This document shows, in pieces, positions 43,110 to 52,792 of a stretch of 64,000 nucleotides of DNA. The notes under the pieces were generated by a model that made no database searches, was not told the origin of the DNA, and worked only from the letters and a program-made list of their open reading frames with translations. The number at the start of each line of letters is the position of its first letter. Position 1 is the first letter of the stretch. The position numbers and the translations under genes are program-made. The stretch is from Chloroflexota bacterium (GTDB lineage Bacteria; Chloroflexota; Dehalococcoidia; Bin125), in contig JAPPNI010000027.1 of NCBI GenBank assembly GCA_028873865.1, positions 1 through 64,000 of the forward strand. Reading direction: 5' to 3'.

Positions 43110-43239
43110 GGTCGCCTCCGCTTGAGGAGGCTACCACTGACGACCACCTCACCAACCAGCGACCGCGGGGCAAGGTTGAACAGGGCAAGGGTGGCCTCTC
43201 CTGTACGGGGCTAGAGCACTTCGGCTGAGCCGCGACGCC

Positions 43240-43782
43240 CTAAGGCGTGGTGGAGAGCGCTTGATCCAAATCTTTGATTAGCCAGCGGAGCATGTCCCAG
43301 TTCGACAATCCGGTTTCTTCGTTTCCTGTGCTCCTTCGGATGGCCAGAAGAAAGTCAGCCAACCTCTCTACCATCTCCATGTCCCGCTCGGGATTCGATT
43401 GTTGCGCTTCTGCCGAGTACGCGAGAGCAAACAGTGCGTTGTACGCTTTAACCACCTCATCGGACCCTATGAGGGTCAGGAGCAGTGATTGCTCAACCCG
43501 GTTCTTGGATAGCAGCAGTTCTTCCGCGACTTGCCCCTTGCTCTTGTTCTTGAGTTGCCGATCAGTTTGTTGCTCGTTGGCTCAGGCAACGTCAGAGGTA
43601 AACATGACGGCGAACGGCTCTAAGATGTCCCTATAGACTTGGACACGATCGCCCTGCAGCTGTTGTTCTAACGCCGCCAAGCGCGCACGGTCTTGTTGCT
43701 GCCTGTTGAACCACCAGCCCAGTACGACGACGACAATCGGTGTTAGTACCACACCGGCCGCGACGAGCCACTCGTTCACCAT
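43240..43782 (-). pseudogene. Single-span membrane protein interrupted by an in-frame TGA
   Basis: One reading frame of 180 codons split by TGA at 43584-43582. The first part has a good ribosome site (AAGGAG before ATG 43782), a membrane helix (WLVAAGVVLTPIVVVVLGWWF) and a polar Gln/Arg-rich start of a coiled coil. The second part continues in the same frame (ANEQQTDRQLKNKSKG...LLLTLIGSDEVVKAYNALF) to the stop at 43240. A change of TGG to TGA would explain it. No SECIS-like element or selenoprotein context was seen. Composition is more AT-rich than neighbours; an accessory gene. Confidence 0.75.
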
Positions 43783-43828
43783 TTCTGCTCTCCTTGGCCA
43801 TTCCTTCACCCGAGGTACGGCTGCCCTC

Positions 43829-44077
43829 TCATTTCAGCTCGATGCTATCTGAGGGCGATGAAGGGATGAACGACTCGAGCGGACACTCATAGAGCACCGC
43901 GAAATCAAGGATTTCGAGGAAATCGACTCGACGATCGCCGGCCTCGCAGCGATTGATGTACTGCTGGTTCTTGCCCAATCGACTGGCCGCCTCCACCTGG
44001 GTCAGTCCGGCCCGCAATCGTGCTGCTCTCAAGCGTCGGCGAAGGTCGGCGTAGCGGGGGTCGTAGATGGAGGCCAC
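43829..44077 (-). CDS. XRE-family helix-turn-helix regulator
   Basis: 82 aa. Cro/C1-type HTH: LRRRLRAARLRAGLTQVEAASRLGKNQQYINRCEAGDRRVDFLEILDFAVLY. Small stand-alone repressor of the kind found in phage, islands or toxin-antitoxin systems. GTG start at 44077, divergent from the gene at 44169. The palindrome at 44105-44121 lies between the two and is its likely operator. Confidence 0.9.
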   Translation of the reverse strand: MASIYDPRYADLRRRLRAARLRAGLTQVEAASRLGKNQQYINRCEAGDRRVDFLEILDFAVLYECPLESFIPSSPSDSIELK

Positions 44078-44104
44078 GCCTCAATCGTGAACGCCGATCC
44101 TGTG

Positions 44105-44121
44105 TACACCATATTGGTGTA
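44105..44121. promoter_or_regulatory. Palindromic operator TACACCA-TAT-TGGTGTA
   Basis: Perfect 7-bp inverted repeat with a 3-base spacer in the divergent gap between the XRE gene and the gene at 44169. It overlaps a TATTCT -10-like box (44120-44125) for the plus-strand gene, so binding would block that promoter. Confidence 0.7.
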
Positions 44122-44168
44122 TTCTGTGCGCTGCGGCACGGTGTCGCGCGGCCAAGAGGAGCATTTGA

Positions 44169-44432
44169 GTGACCACGCAGGATCAAACACCCGAGATCGA
44201 TAAGACACGTCTCCTGGCTCAAGCGGTAGCAAACGCGGTGGCGGGCGGAGCACGAGTGGAGTCGCAGTCGCCCGAACAGGCCATCCTCGTCCGGCGGAAC
44301 GTGTCGCCAGCTCGCTTCACTCTGTGTCTCTTGGTTTGGTGGCCCGGCTTCTTCTTCGGTCACCATCGCTCTGAAAGCCGTCAGATCGTCAGAATCGACG
44401 ATCTCGGCAACGCCTTGATCCAAGATGTATAA
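44169..44432 (+). CDS. Small hypothetical protein, possibly membrane-associated
   Basis: 87 aa, not recognised. Polar N-terminus (about 45 residues), then a short hydrophobic stretch (FTLCLLVWWPGFFFG) and a polar C-terminus. GTG start with AGAGGAG upstream. Divergently placed from the XRE repressor and likely controlled by it. A 24-codon hydrophobic frame follows six bases downstream. Confidence 0.6.
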   Translation: MTTQDQTPEIDKTRLLAQAVANAVAGGARVESQSPEQAILVRRNVSPARFTLCLLVWWPGFFFGHHRSESRQIVRIDDLGNALIQDV

Positions 44433-44438
44433 GGGCAG

Positions 44439-44513
44439 GTGACCGTGCTCTACGTGCTCTACGTGTTCATCGTGCTTTCGGTTTACTGGTCTGTCTTCGA
44501 CGCGATCCTCTGA
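44439..44513 (+). CDS. Candidate 24-residue membrane peptide
   Basis: GTG at 44439 with AAGGG upstream, six bases after the preceding stop; TGA at 44511. The peptide is almost wholly hydrophobic (LYVLYVFIVLSVYW core) with one Asp near the end, enough for one membrane span. A short TAYGTGCTC-type internal duplication is present. It resembles type I toxin or regulatory membrane peptides in size only; no antisense RNA was identified. Confidence 0.35.
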   Translation: MTVLYVLYVFIVLSVYWSVFDAIL

Positions 44514-44529
44514 CAGAGCGAAGCCGGAT

Positions 44530-44560
44530 CGAGATTCCTAGACAGGTTAGGAATGACAAG
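44530..44560. repeat. GAGAT/ATGAC palindromic repeat, copy D
   Basis: Hairpin with stem TTCCTA/TAGGAA between GAGA and ATGACA, after the small membrane ORF and before the mutM stop. The stem differs from copies A-C but still pairs. Confidence 0.65.
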
Positions 44561-44639
44561 AGGAGAGGTGGCAGGGCTGACGCAGAAGCGTCCGCAGGCG
44601 GGAGTTTCGACGCACACAACCTGGTGCAGGAGATGGAGC

Positions 44640-45518
44640 CTACTGGTTGCTGGAACGACGGGACGGACGGGTTGACCTGACTTGCCGCGTTCGCTGTCGG
44701 ACAGGCTGGCAGCGGGGGCAGAAGTGGGTGGCTCGACCTCCGACGACGATTCTGCGGATGGTCGCTTCGCAATCGTCGCAAGGTTCGTCGGTGCGGCGGA
44801 AGACGCGGACGAAGTACTGCTGCTCGCCCTCGGCGCCGTCGACGTCGGTGTAGTCGCGGAAGGATGCGCCTCCGTGGGTGACGCCGTCCTGCAGGGTCTG
44901 CCTGATGGCGGCGTGCAGCGCGCGACGTTCGGCCGGGCGCAGTGAGCCCGCGGGCGCCTCGGGGTTGAGATGGGAGAGGAAGAGCGCTTCGTCGGCGTAG
45001 ATGTTGCCGATGCCGGCGATGTTGCGCTGGTCGAGCAGCGCGGCCTTGATCGGCTGTTGTCGTCCTCGCAGGGCGTGCCACATGGCCTCGGGTGTGAAAT
45101 CGTCCGATAGCGGCTCCGGGCCGAGTTCCGGCAGGGCTTCCTGCATCTGCTCGACGAGGTCGATGGTGCCGAACTTGCGCACGTCGACGAAGCGCAGTTG
45201 GTCGCCGTGGTCGAGATCGAAGACGGCGCGGGTGAAGGGTTCTTCCTCGTGGCCGTGCTGGCGGTAGCGGAGCGAACCGGTCATGCGCAGGTGGACGACG
45301 ATGACCTGACCGCTGTCGAGGTTGAGGCCGAGGTACTTGCCGCGTCTGGCGACCGTGGTGAAGGCGGCGCCGTTGAGTTGCTCCGCAACTTCGAAGTGCG
45401 AGCGGCCTCGCAACAGTCGCTCGGCGCCGGGCATGACCTGAAAACCGAGCACTCGCCGGCCGGCGATCAACGGCTCCAGTTGCCGGCGGACGGTTTCGAC
45501 CTCAGGCAGCTCGGGCAT
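44640..45518 (-). CDS. mutM: Formamidopyrimidine-DNA glycosylase
   Basis: 292 aa base-excision enzyme for 8-oxoG and Fapy lesions. PELPEVETVRRQL start (Pro1 nucleophile after Met removal, Glu2), KYLGLNLDSG with Lys56 region, VHLRMTGSLRY, RFVDVRKFGTI, IAGIGNIYADEALF, and the zinc finger EPCDDCEATIRRIVVGGRATHFCPRCQP. About 17 extra basic residues follow the finger. Starts nine bases after the DUF6159-like gene, so probably co-transcribed. Confidence 0.96.
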   Translation of the reverse strand: MPELPEVETVRRQLEPLIAGRRVLGFQVMPGAERLLRGRSHFEVAEQLNGAAFTTVARRGKYLGLNLDSGQVIVVHLRMTGSLRYRQHGHEEEPFTRAVFDLDHGDQLRFVDVRKFGTIDLVEQMQEALPELGPEPLSDDFTPEAMWHALRGRQQPIKAALLDQRNIAGIGNIYADEALFLSHLNPEAPAGSLRPAERRALHAAIRQTLQDGVTHGGASFRDYTDVDGAEGEQQYFVRVFRRTDEPCDDCEATIRRIVVGGRATHFCPRCQPVRQRTRQVRSTRPSRRSSNQ

Positions 45519-45527
45519 CGGTGCGGT

Positions 45528-46382
45528 TTACTCGCGGTGGGTGTAGGCGTTGGCCAGGAGCTGCTGGTCGAACCATTCGCTGCCCTTGCCTTCCGAGACC
45601 CACTCGTAGAGCGCTGCCTTGAAGATGCCTTCCATCGCGGCGACCGAGGCCAGGGCGATTCCGCCGAGGATGACTCCGACGATGATGGCCGCGACCGGCG
45701 CGATGAAGATCAGGACGACCACGGGGATGGCGACGATCAGGATGGCGAGGAGGTAGATGAGGAAGAAGGAGAAGCTGGCGGTGAGCTGCTCGCCCCAGGA
45801 TCGGCGGAGCAGTCCGCCGGAGCGTCGAATGGCGGTGATGGGTCCGACGCGCTCGACGACGAGGACCGGGATGACGAAGAAGGTGATGTAGGCCCAGGCG
45901 GTCTGCAAGAGGGCGACGAGGATCATGGCGACGATGCGCATGACTCCGTGGCTGTTCTCGCGGGCCATGCTCTGCAGAGCCTGAAGGATGAGGCCGACGG
46001 TACCGGTAATGATCGTCCAGCCGAGAATCGCGAGCCACATGCCGCGGACGGCGCGGATACCGGACATCACATTGGGGTCGCCGCCTTCGAGTCGCTCGCG
46101 GGCCGCCGCAACGAGCGCGGCATTGAAGAAGATGACCATGTAGAGGCCGCCGAAGTAGGCGATCAGGGTGATGATCAGGTCAACGACGTTGAATTCGGCG
46201 TCGCTGCCGCTTCCGAGTCGATCGAAGGTGCCGGTGCCGGCGAAGACGCCAGCTGCGACCGCCCCGACGATGATCGCGCCGATGGTGCCCATGATTGGGA
46301 AAAAAATCAGCTCACGGTCGAGTTGGAGCACCTTCCAGGAGAGCTTGGTGATCTGCCAGGTGTTGCCGATGGTGCGGAACAT
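45528..46382 (-). CDS. Polytopic membrane protein, DUF6159-like
   Basis: 284 aa with about six membrane helices: LIFFPIMGTIGAIIVGAVAAG, VDLIITLIAYFGGLYMVIFF, AILGWTIITGTVGLILQAL, IVAMILVALLQTAWAYITFFV, FSFFLIYLLAILIVAI and IIVGVILGGIALASVA. The SWKVLQLDRELIFFP opening and ERVGPITAIRRSGGLLRRSWGE loop fit DUF6159; function unknown. Ribosome site AAAGG before ATG 46382. Lies between polA and mutM on the same strand. Confidence 0.8.
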   Translation of the reverse strand: MFRTIGNTWQITKLSWKVLQLDRELIFFPIMGTIGAIIVGAVAAGVFAGTGTFDRLGSGSDAEFNVVDLIITLIAYFGGLYMVIFFNAALVAAARERLEGGDPNVMSGIRAVRGMWLAILGWTIITGTVGLILQALQSMARENSHGVMRIVAMILVALLQTAWAYITFFVIPVLVVERVGPITAIRRSGGLLRRSWGEQLTASFSFFLIYLLAILIVAIPVVVLIFIAPVAAIIVGVILGGIALASVAAMEGIFKAALYEWVSEGKGSEWFDQQLLANAYTHRE

Positions 46383-46420
46383 GAGACTCGCCTTTCGATC
46401 CAGCGTTTCTCAGTCGACGG

Positions 46421-49243
46421 TCAGTTGACCTCAAGCGGTTCAAGGTCGCGCCAGTTGGCGGCGCTCTTGACTTCAATCTGCAGCGGCACGACGAGGTTGA
46501 GCGAGGCCGGCATGATCTCGTTGAGCAGCGACGCCAACTGGTCGACTTCCTCGTCGGGGACTTCGAAGATTAGCTCGTCGTGGACCTGGAGCAGCATGCG
46601 CGAACGTAACTCTTGCCTGCCCAGCATTGAGTCGATGTCGAGCATGGCGCGCTTCATCACGTCGGCCGCGGTGCCCTGGACGGGCATGTTGACCGCCATG
46701 CGCTCGGCGGCGTTGCGGCGCTGGAAGTTGCGCGAGTTGATTTCCGGCAGATAGCGACGGCGGCCCATCAGGGTCTCGGCGTAGCCGCGTTCCTTGGTCG
46801 ACTCCTTGGTCTCCTCGATCCATTGCGCGACGCGCTCGAAGCGGCCGAAGTAGGCGTCGATAAAGGCCTGCGCGTCGCGTCGCTCCATGCCGCTGCGCTG
46901 GGAGAGTCCGTGCGCGGAGAGTCCGTAGATCACGCCGAAGTTCATCATCTTGGCGACGCGGCGCATCTCCGGTTGGACATCGTCGATCGAGACACCGTAG
47001 GCGCCCGAAGCGGTGGCGGCGTGGATATCCTCGCCGTTGCGGAAGGCGTCGATCAGGCCTTCATCCTCGGAGAGGTGCGCGAGCACGCGAAGCTCGATCT
47101 GCGAGTAGTCGGCGGAGACGAAGCTGACGTCGGCGTCCGGTGCGAGTTCGTCCCAGGGCTTCGCGACGAAGGCGGCGCGAATCTGGCGGCCCTGCTCGGT
47201 GCGCACCGGGATGTTCTGCAGGTTGGGCGACTCGGAGGAGAGCCGGCCGGTCGCGGCGACGGTCTGGTTGTAGTCGGTGTGGACTCGTCCGGTGGATGCG
47301 TGGACCTCGTCGGGCAGCGACTCGACGTAGGTGCTGCGCAGCTTGGTCAGCTCACGCCACTGGAGGATGCGATTGACGATCGGATGGGCATCGACGAGGC
47401 GCTCCATCTGCTGGGCGTCGGTGGAGTAGCCCTGCGAGGTCTTGCGTGTCTTGGGCAGTTCGAGTTGGTCGAAGAGGACGCCGCTGAGTTGCTTGGGCGA
47501 ACCGATGTTGAACTCGTGCCCGGCATCCTCATAGATCTGAGTGGTGACCGTGGCAATCTCCCCGTTGAGCTGCTGATCGAGGTCGTCGAGGATTTCGGTG
47601 TCGAGCGTGACGCCGGCGAGCTCCATGTCGACGAGGATTGAGATTAGCGGCAGTTCGAGTTCGCGGTAGAGCTTTTCCAAGGTGTCGTTCTTGCCCAGTT
47701 CGGGTAGCAGCAGGTTGGCGAGGCGGAGCGTGATGTCGGCATCAGCGGCGGCGTACTTGCCTGCTTCCTCGGCGGGAACGTCGACCATGGAGAGCTGGTT
47801 ACGGCCTTTACCGATGAGGTCTTCGATGGGCGTCATCTCGATGCCGAGCTCGCCCAGGGCCAGCGACTTGAGACCGACGTGAGACTTGTTCAGTACGAAG
47901 GCGGCGACCATGGTGTCGTCGTTCAGACCGCGCAGGTTGATGCCGTGCCGGCGCAGGACCTTGATGTCGAACTTGGCGTTGTGCAGCAGCTTGGGAACAA
48001 GCGAGTTCTCGAGTACCGGTCGTAGGGCGGACTTGACCAACTCGTGATCGAGCTGGGTTTCTTCGCCGCGATGGCCGACCGGAATGTAGCAACCGTGGCC
48101 TTCTTCGTCGGAGAGCGCGTAGCCGGCGATCTCGCAATCGATGGTGTCGGTGGAGGAGGTTTCGAGGTCGACGGCGAGTAGCGGCGCTCGGGCGGCCCGC
48201 TCGACCCATTCCTGCAGCATCGACTCGTCGGTGACGAGGTCGTAGTCATCAACGGACGGCTGTTGGATGACGGGTTCGGCATCATCGTCGAGGCCGGGGA
48301 TCTGATCCATCAGGGTGCGGAACTCAAGCTCCTGGAACTTGGCGACGACGGTCTCGCGGTCGAAGGCGGTCACGTCCGCCGCGGCGATGTCGAGTGTGAC
48401 CGGAGCGTCGTGGCGGATCATGGCCAGCTCCTTGCTCATGAAGGCGTTGTCGCGGTCGTCGAGCAGCTTTTTCTGGGTGCCGGCCGGCTTGACCTCATCG
48501 ATGTGCTCGTAGATCTGCTCGACCGTGCCGTACTGGTTGAGCAACTTGACCGCGCCGACTTTGCCCACACCCTTGACGCCCGGGATGTTGTCAGACTTGT
48601 CTCCGACCAGGGCCTTGAAGTCGATGATCTGGATTGGGTCGACGTCGTAGCGGGCGCGCACGGTGGCGGGGCCGTCGTAGGGCGTGTACTCGCTCTTGTA
48701 GGGGTTGTAGAGGTAGACGGAGATGTCGTCGGTGACGAGCTGCAGGAGATCGCTGTCGAGGGTGCAGATCCAGGTGTCGAACCCTTCGTCGACAGCCTGG
48801 TCGGCGAGGGTGCCGAGGACATCATCGGCCTCGAAGCCGGGTTCCTGGTAGATCGGGACCGAAAAGGCCTCGGCGATTTCGCGACAACGCTGAATCTGCG
48901 AGGGCAGGTCTTCCGGCATCGGTTCGCGGTGCGCCTTGTAGTTCTCGTCGATTTCGCGGCGGAAGACCGTCGCATCGTCGACGTCGAAGGCGAAAGCGGC
49001 GTGGGTCGGCTCGAGCGTGCGGAAAATGTGCAGCAGCGTCGCGGTGAAGCCGCGGACGGCGCCGGTCGGCTCGCCAGCGGTCGTGCGGAGGTTGGCTCGC
49101 TGCATGGCGAAATAGGCACGGAAAATCAGAGCGTAGGCGTCGAAGATGACGATTCGCTTCGTCTGCGCCCCGGCCTCATCGCCGGCTTCGGCAAGCGCCG
49201 TCATCCGGGCTTGCTGCTCGGATTCGGCAGTGGTGGTTGACAT
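46421..49243 (-). CDS. polA: DNA polymerase I
   Basis: 940 aa in three domains: 5'-nuclease (about 30-310, [41 protein letters not shown]), 3'-5' exonuclease (about 345-540, [14 protein letters not shown] and later acids present, so proofreading looks intact), and polymerase ([42 protein letters not shown]). Start chosen at ATG 49243, where a TATACT box lies six bases upstream; a start 33 bases further out would lie upstream of that box. Confidence 0.96.
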   Translation of the reverse strand: MSTTTAESEQQARMTALAEAGDEAGAQTKRIVIFDAYALIFRAYFAMQRANLRTTAGEPTGAVRGFTATLLHIFRTLEPTHAAFAFDVDDATVFRREIDENYKAHREPMPEDLPSQIQRCREIAEAFSVPIYQEPGFEADDVLGTLADQAVDEGFDTWICTLDSDLLQLVTDDISVYLYNPYKSEYTPYDGPATVRARYDVDPIQIIDFKALVGDKSDNIPGVKGVGKVGAVKLLNQYGTVEQIYEHIDEVKPAGTQKKLLDDRDNAFMSKELAMIRHDAPVTLDIAAADVTAFDRETVVAKFQELEFRTLMDQIPGLDDDAEPVIQQPSVDDYDLVTDESMLQEWVERAARAPLLAVDLETSSTDTIDCEIAGYALSDEEGHGCYIPVGHRGEETQLDHELVKSALRPVLENSLVPKLLHNAKFDIKVLRRHGINLRGLNDDTMVAAFVLNKSHVGLKSLALGELGIEMTPIEDLIGKGRNQLSMVDVPAEEAGKYAAADADITLRLANLLLPELGKNDTLEKLYRELELPLISILVDMELAGVTLDTEILDDLDQQLNGEIATVTTQIYEDAGHEFNIGSPKQLSGVLFDQLELPKTRKTSQGYSTDAQQMERLVDAHPIVNRILQWRELTKLRSTYVESLPDEVHASTGRVHTDYNQTVAATGRLSSESPNLQNIPVRTEQGRQIRAAFVAKPWDELAPDADVSFVSADYSQIELRVLAHLSEDEGLIDAFRNGEDIHAATASGAYGVSIDDVQPEMRRVAKMMNFGVIYGLSAHGLSQRSGMERRDAQAFIDAYFGRFERVAQWIEETKESTKERGYAETLMGRRRYLPEINSRNFQRRNAAERMAVNMPVQGTAADVMKRAMLDIDSMLGRQELRSRMLLQVHDELIFEVPDEEVDQLASLLNEIMPASLNLVVPLQIEVKSAANWRDLEPLEVN

Positions 49244-49249
49244 GGGTCG

Positions 49250-49255
49250 AGTATA
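49250..49255 (-). promoter_or_regulatory. -10 box TATACT for leaderless polA
   Basis: TATACT on the minus strand, six bases before the polA ATG at 49243; the best -10 match among the leaderless set. A poor -35 (TTTGGC) lies 16 bases further up. Confidence 0.6.
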
Positions 49256-49341
49256 GGTAGCCTCGAATCGGGCCAAATCGGGAGCCGGGTTGGGCTACGC
49301 TGGACAGGCTGACCACCTCGGGTGAGCTTGGAGTGTGACAG

Positions 49342-52251
49342 GTGCCGTCTGATCGGATTCTGGTCCGCGGCGCGCGGGAGCACAATCTCAAAGACATCGA
49401 CGTTGAACTGCCGCGCGACCAGCTGGTGGTGATCACCGGCCTGTCGGGGTCGGGCAAGTCATCGTTGGCCTTCGACACGATTTACGCCGAGGGCCAACGG
49501 CGCTACGTCGAGTCGTTGTCGGCGTATGCGCGACAGTTCCTGGGCCGGATGGAGAAGCCGGACGTCGACTACATCGAGGGTCTGTCTCCGGCGATCTCGA
49601 TCGACCAGAAGACGGGCTCTCGCAACCCTCGGTCGACCGTGGGCACGGTGACCGAGATCTATGACTACCTGCGCCTGCTGTTTGCTCGGGCCGGGCGGCC
49701 GCATTGTCCGATCTGCGGCGACCCGATCGCTCAGCAGACCGTGCAACAGATGGTCGATGCGGTGATGGGCCTGGGCGAGCGACGGCGGCTGATGATCATG
49801 GCGCCGGTGATCCGCGACCGCAAGGGCGAGCACAAGGGCGTCTTCGAGGACGCGCGCGGACGGGGATTCGTCCGCGTGCGTGTCGATGGCGAGGTGCTCT
49901 CGCTCGACGACGAGATCGAGCTGGAGAAGAACAAGAACCACACGATTGACATCGTGATCGACCGAGTTGCCTTGCCAGACGGCGAGACCGAAGACGAAGA
50001 TCGCACCATCCTGGCCAATCGGCTGGCCGATTCGATCGAGCAGGCGCTCGGTCTGGGCGACGGCATCGTGCGGGTTCGACCGCTTGACGCCGACGATGAT
50101 CTGATTTTTTCTGAGCAACTGGCCTGCCCGCGAGACATGTTCGCGCTGGGCGAGATCGAGCCGCGCTCGTTCTCGTTCAACTCGCCGCATGGCGCCTGTC
50201 CCGATTGCACCGGACTCGGTGTGACGATGCAGGTCGATCCGCTGCTGGTCATCCCCGACCGCGCGAAGTCTCTGGACCAGGGCGCGATTGCTCCGTGGTC
50301 GCGCTCGACGACGAATACCGGCTGGCATCGGCGGATGCTTGAGGCGGTGTTCGAGCAGTTCGGCGCGGAGACGGACGTACCGTTCGAGGAGCTGCCCGCG
50401 GAACTGATCGAGGCCATTCTCTATGGGCTGCCCGAGCCGATCGTGGTGGACTTCGTCAACCATCGTGGTCGTCACCGGCGATATGAAACGCAGTTCGAGG
50501 GTGTGGTCAACAACCTGGACCGCCGACACCGAGAGACCGACTCCGACTGGTCGCGCACCGAGATCGAGCGGTACATGACCGCTGTGCCCTGCTCATCCTG
50601 CGGCGGGGCGCGGCTCAAGGCTGAATCACTGGCCGTCCGAGTCGACGAGCGGTCGATTGTCGATGTGACGCGGATGTCGGTGTCCGAGGCGTCGTTGTGG
50701 TCGCGTCGACTGAGCGGCGACCACACGCCGTTGAGTCCTCGCGAGATGGCGATCGCGACGCAGATCCTGAAGGAGATTCGCGAGCGGCTGACCTTCCTCG
50801 TCGACGTCGGGCTGGACTACCTGACGCTTGACCGGGCGGCAGCGACGCTGTCCGGCGGCGAGGCGCAGCGGATTCGTCTGGCGACCCAGATCGGGTCGTC
50901 GCTGATGGGCGTATTGTATGTCTGCGATGAGCCGTCGATCGGTCTGCATCCGCTCGACGACGAGCGGCTAATCCGCACCTTGAAGCGACTGCGGGACCTG
51001 GGCAACACGGTGCTGATCGTTGAGCACGACGAGGCGACGATGCGGGCGGCCGACTACATCGTCGACATGGGACCGGGCGCGGGTGAGGCGGGCGGCAAGA
51101 TCGTGGCTGCGGGACCGCCCTCGGCGATCATGGACAGTTCCGATTCGATGACCGGCGCTTACCTGAGTGGTCGGCGCAGCATTCCGATGCCGCCCGAACG
51201 TCGACCCGGCAACGGCGACGACCTGACGGTGCTGGGCGCGTCGGAGCACAACCTGCGGGAGATCGACGCGACCTTCCCGCTGGGCACGTTCATCTGCGTG
51301 ACCGGCGTCTCCGGGTCGGGCAAGAGCACGCTGGTCAACGATCTGCTGCACGCCTCGGCTGCTCAGCAGTTGCATGGCGCGCGGCGTCGGCCAGGCGCCA
51401 TGCGTGGGCTGAAGGGGTTGGATGCGATCGACAAGGTGATCGACATCGACCAGTCGCCGATCGGCCGGACTCCTCGCTCGAATCCGGCGACGTACACCGG
51501 ATTGTTCACGCCGGTCCGGGAGCTGTTCGCATCGGTGCCGGAGTCTCGGATGCGGGGCTACAAGCCGGGCCGATTCTCGTTCAACGTCAAAGGCGGCCGC
51601 TGCGAGGCCTGCAAGGGCGACGGCTACAACACGATCGAGATGCAGTTCCTGCCCGACGTCACCGTGCCCTGCGAGGTCTGCCACGGAGACCGCTACAACC
51701 GCGAGGCGCTGGAGATTTTGTACAAGGACCAGACGATCGCCGATGTGCTGAACATGACCGTCGATGAAGCGGCGGTGTTGTTCGACGCGAATCCGACCGT
51801 CTCGCGCAAGCTGCGCACTCTGCAGGCGGTGGGGCTGGGCTACATCAGACTGGGTCAGCCGGCGACCACGCTGTCCGGCGGCGAGGCGCAGCGGGTCAAA
51901 CTGTCGACGGAACTGTCCAAGCGCTCGACCGGACGGACGTTGTATCTGCTCGATGAGCCGACGACCGGTCTCTCGTTCTCGGATGTCGAGGCGCTGCTGC
52001 ACGTCCTGCAGCAGCTCGTTGACGGCGGCAATACGGTCGTGGTGATCGAACATCACCTGGACGTGATCAAGAATGCCGACTGGATCATCGACCTGGGACC
52101 GCTGGGCGGGGACCGTGGTGGACAGGTGATCGCCGAGGGCACCCCGGAGGATGTGGCGCTGGTCGAGGGGTCGTACACGGGGCAATTCCTGCGCGATGTG
52201 CTGGCCCAGCATGGCTGGCACGCGCCCGCCGAAGCGGTGGCCGCCTCCTAG
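49342..52251 (+). CDS. uvrA: Excinuclease ABC subunit A
   Basis: 969 aa damage sensor of nucleotide excision repair with two ABC modules. First: [36 protein letters not shown] and [19 protein letters not shown]. Second: [15 protein letters not shown] and [18 protein letters not shown], with [10 protein letters not shown]. Zinc modules at [18 protein letters not shown] and CEACKGDG...[13 protein letters not shown] start at 49342 with GGAG upstream. Divergent from polA across a spacer of about 100 bases. Confidence 0.97.
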   Translation: MPSDRILVRGAREHNLKDIDVELPRDQLVVITGLSGSGKSSLAFDTIYAEGQRRYVESLSAYARQFLGRMEKPDVDYIEGLSPAISIDQKTGSRNPRSTVGTVTEIYDYLRLLFARAGRPHCPICGDPIAQQTVQQMVDAVMGLGERRRLMIMAPVIRDRKGEHKGVFEDARGRGFVRVRVDGEVLSLDDEIELEKNKNHTIDIVIDRVALPDGETEDEDRTILANRLADSIEQALGLGDGIVRVRPLDADDDLIFSEQLACPRDMFALGEIEPRSFSFNSPHGACPDCTGLGVTMQVDPLLVIPDRAKSLDQGAIAPWSRSTTNTGWHRRMLEAVFEQFGAETDVPFEELPAELIEAILYGLPEPIVVDFVNHRGRHRRYETQFEGVVNNLDRRHRETDSDWSRTEIERYMTAVPCSSCGGARLKAESLAVRVDERSIVDVTRMSVSEASLWSRRLSGDHTPLSPREMAIATQILKEIRERLTFLVDVGLDYLTLDRAAATLSGGEAQRIRLATQIGSSLMGVLYVCDEPSIGLHPLDDERLIRTLKRLRDLGNTVLIVEHDEATMRAADYIVDMGPGAGEAGGKIVAAGPPSAIMDSSDSMTGAYLSGRRSIPMPPERRPGNGDDLTVLGASEHNLREIDATFPLGTFICVTGVSGSGKSTLVNDLLHASAAQQLHGARRRPGAMRGLKGLDAIDKVIDIDQSPIGRTPRSNPATYTGLFTPVRELFASVPESRMRGYKPGRFSFNVKGGRCEACKGDGYNTIEMQFLPDVTVPCEVCHGDRYNREALEILYKDQTIADVLNMTVDEAAVLFDANPTVSRKLRTLQAVGLGYIRLGQPATTLSGGEAQRVKLSTELSKRSTGRTLYLLDEPTTGLSFSDVEALLHVLQQLVDGGNTVVVIEHHLDVIKNADWIIDLGPLGGDRGGQVIAEGTPEDVALVEGSYTGQFLRDVLAQHGWHAPAEAVAAS

Positions 52252-52320
52252 CCGCGTGACGGTTCGACCGGGTTGCTCACCTGGATAAAAGTCAGTGTGT
52301 GCAGCAAACTCAATTCGCTA

Positions 52321-52349
52321 TTGCGAAGATCGGAGAGCCGTCCTATAAG
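52321..52349 (+). promoter_or_regulatory. Promoter TTGCGA-17-TATAAG for the ferredoxin gene
   Basis: -35 TTGCGA (52321-52326), 17-base spacer, -10 TATAAG (52344-52349). Leader of about 58 bases with a small GC hairpin (CGCCG-GAAG-CGGCG) and GAGAGGA before the ATG. One of the clearest sigma70-type promoters in the window. Confidence 0.7.
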
Positions 52350-52413
52350 TGTTGTAGTCGCGAAAACGCCGGAAGCGGCGTAGCGTCGGACGAGCGGACG
52401 AGAGGATGGATCG

Positions 52414-52695
52414 ATGACCTACGTAATCGCTGAACCATGCATCGACGTGAAAGACCAGTCCTGTGTCGAGGTCTGTCCGGTGGACTGCATCCACGCGGAC
52501 GACGACGACCGCATGCTCTACATCTCGCCCGACGAATGCATCGACTGCGGCGCCTGCGAACCGGCCTGTCCGGTGACGGCGATCTTCGCCGAGGACGATG
52601 TGCCGGACGAGTGGCAGGCGTTCACCGAGATCAACGCCGAGTGGTTCGACGACCCGGCCTCCGCCCGATCGAAGGTTGCTGAACTCGCCCCATAG
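52414..52695 (+). CDS. Ferredoxin, 7Fe type [3Fe-4S][4Fe-4S]
   Basis: 93 aa. The first cluster motif is C9-x7-C17-x3-C21-P with C25, and the second is [13 protein letters not shown]. The C-x7-C-x3-C spacing marks a seven-iron ferredoxin as in actinobacteria, Thermus and Azotobacter FdI. A C-terminal tail ([17 protein letters not shown]) is also typical of that group. Electron carrier for oxidoreductases; partner unknown. Confidence 0.93.
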   Translation: MTYVIAEPCIDVKDQSCVEVCPVDCIHADDDDRMLYISPDECIDCGACEPACPVTAIFAEDDVPDEWQAFTEINAEWFDDPASARSKVAELAP

Positions 52696-52726
52696 TCCGG
52701 GCGATCTCAGCGATCTCACCCCCACG

Positions 52727-52784
52727 ACGCTGCCGTCTCGGTCGGACGCCACCCGATTGGCGATCCGACCAATCGCGGCAGCGT
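52727..52784 (+). terminator. Long bipartite hairpin terminator between ferredoxin and glyS
   Basis: Nested stems ACGCTGCCG/CGGCAGCGT (9 bp), GTCGGA/TCCGAC and CGCCA/TGGCG, followed on the plus strand by TTGTTGTGTCT. It sits between the convergent ferredoxin and glyS stops and may work for both. The tail resembles that after the hairpin at 17423-17450. Confidence 0.7.
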
Positions 52785-52792
52785 TGTTGTGT

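Noticed and set aside
43582..43584. Selenocysteine or UGA recoding at the in-frame TGA
   Set aside because: No stem-loop of SECIS type was seen just downstream, the context is not a redox motif, and a TGG to TGA change is simpler.
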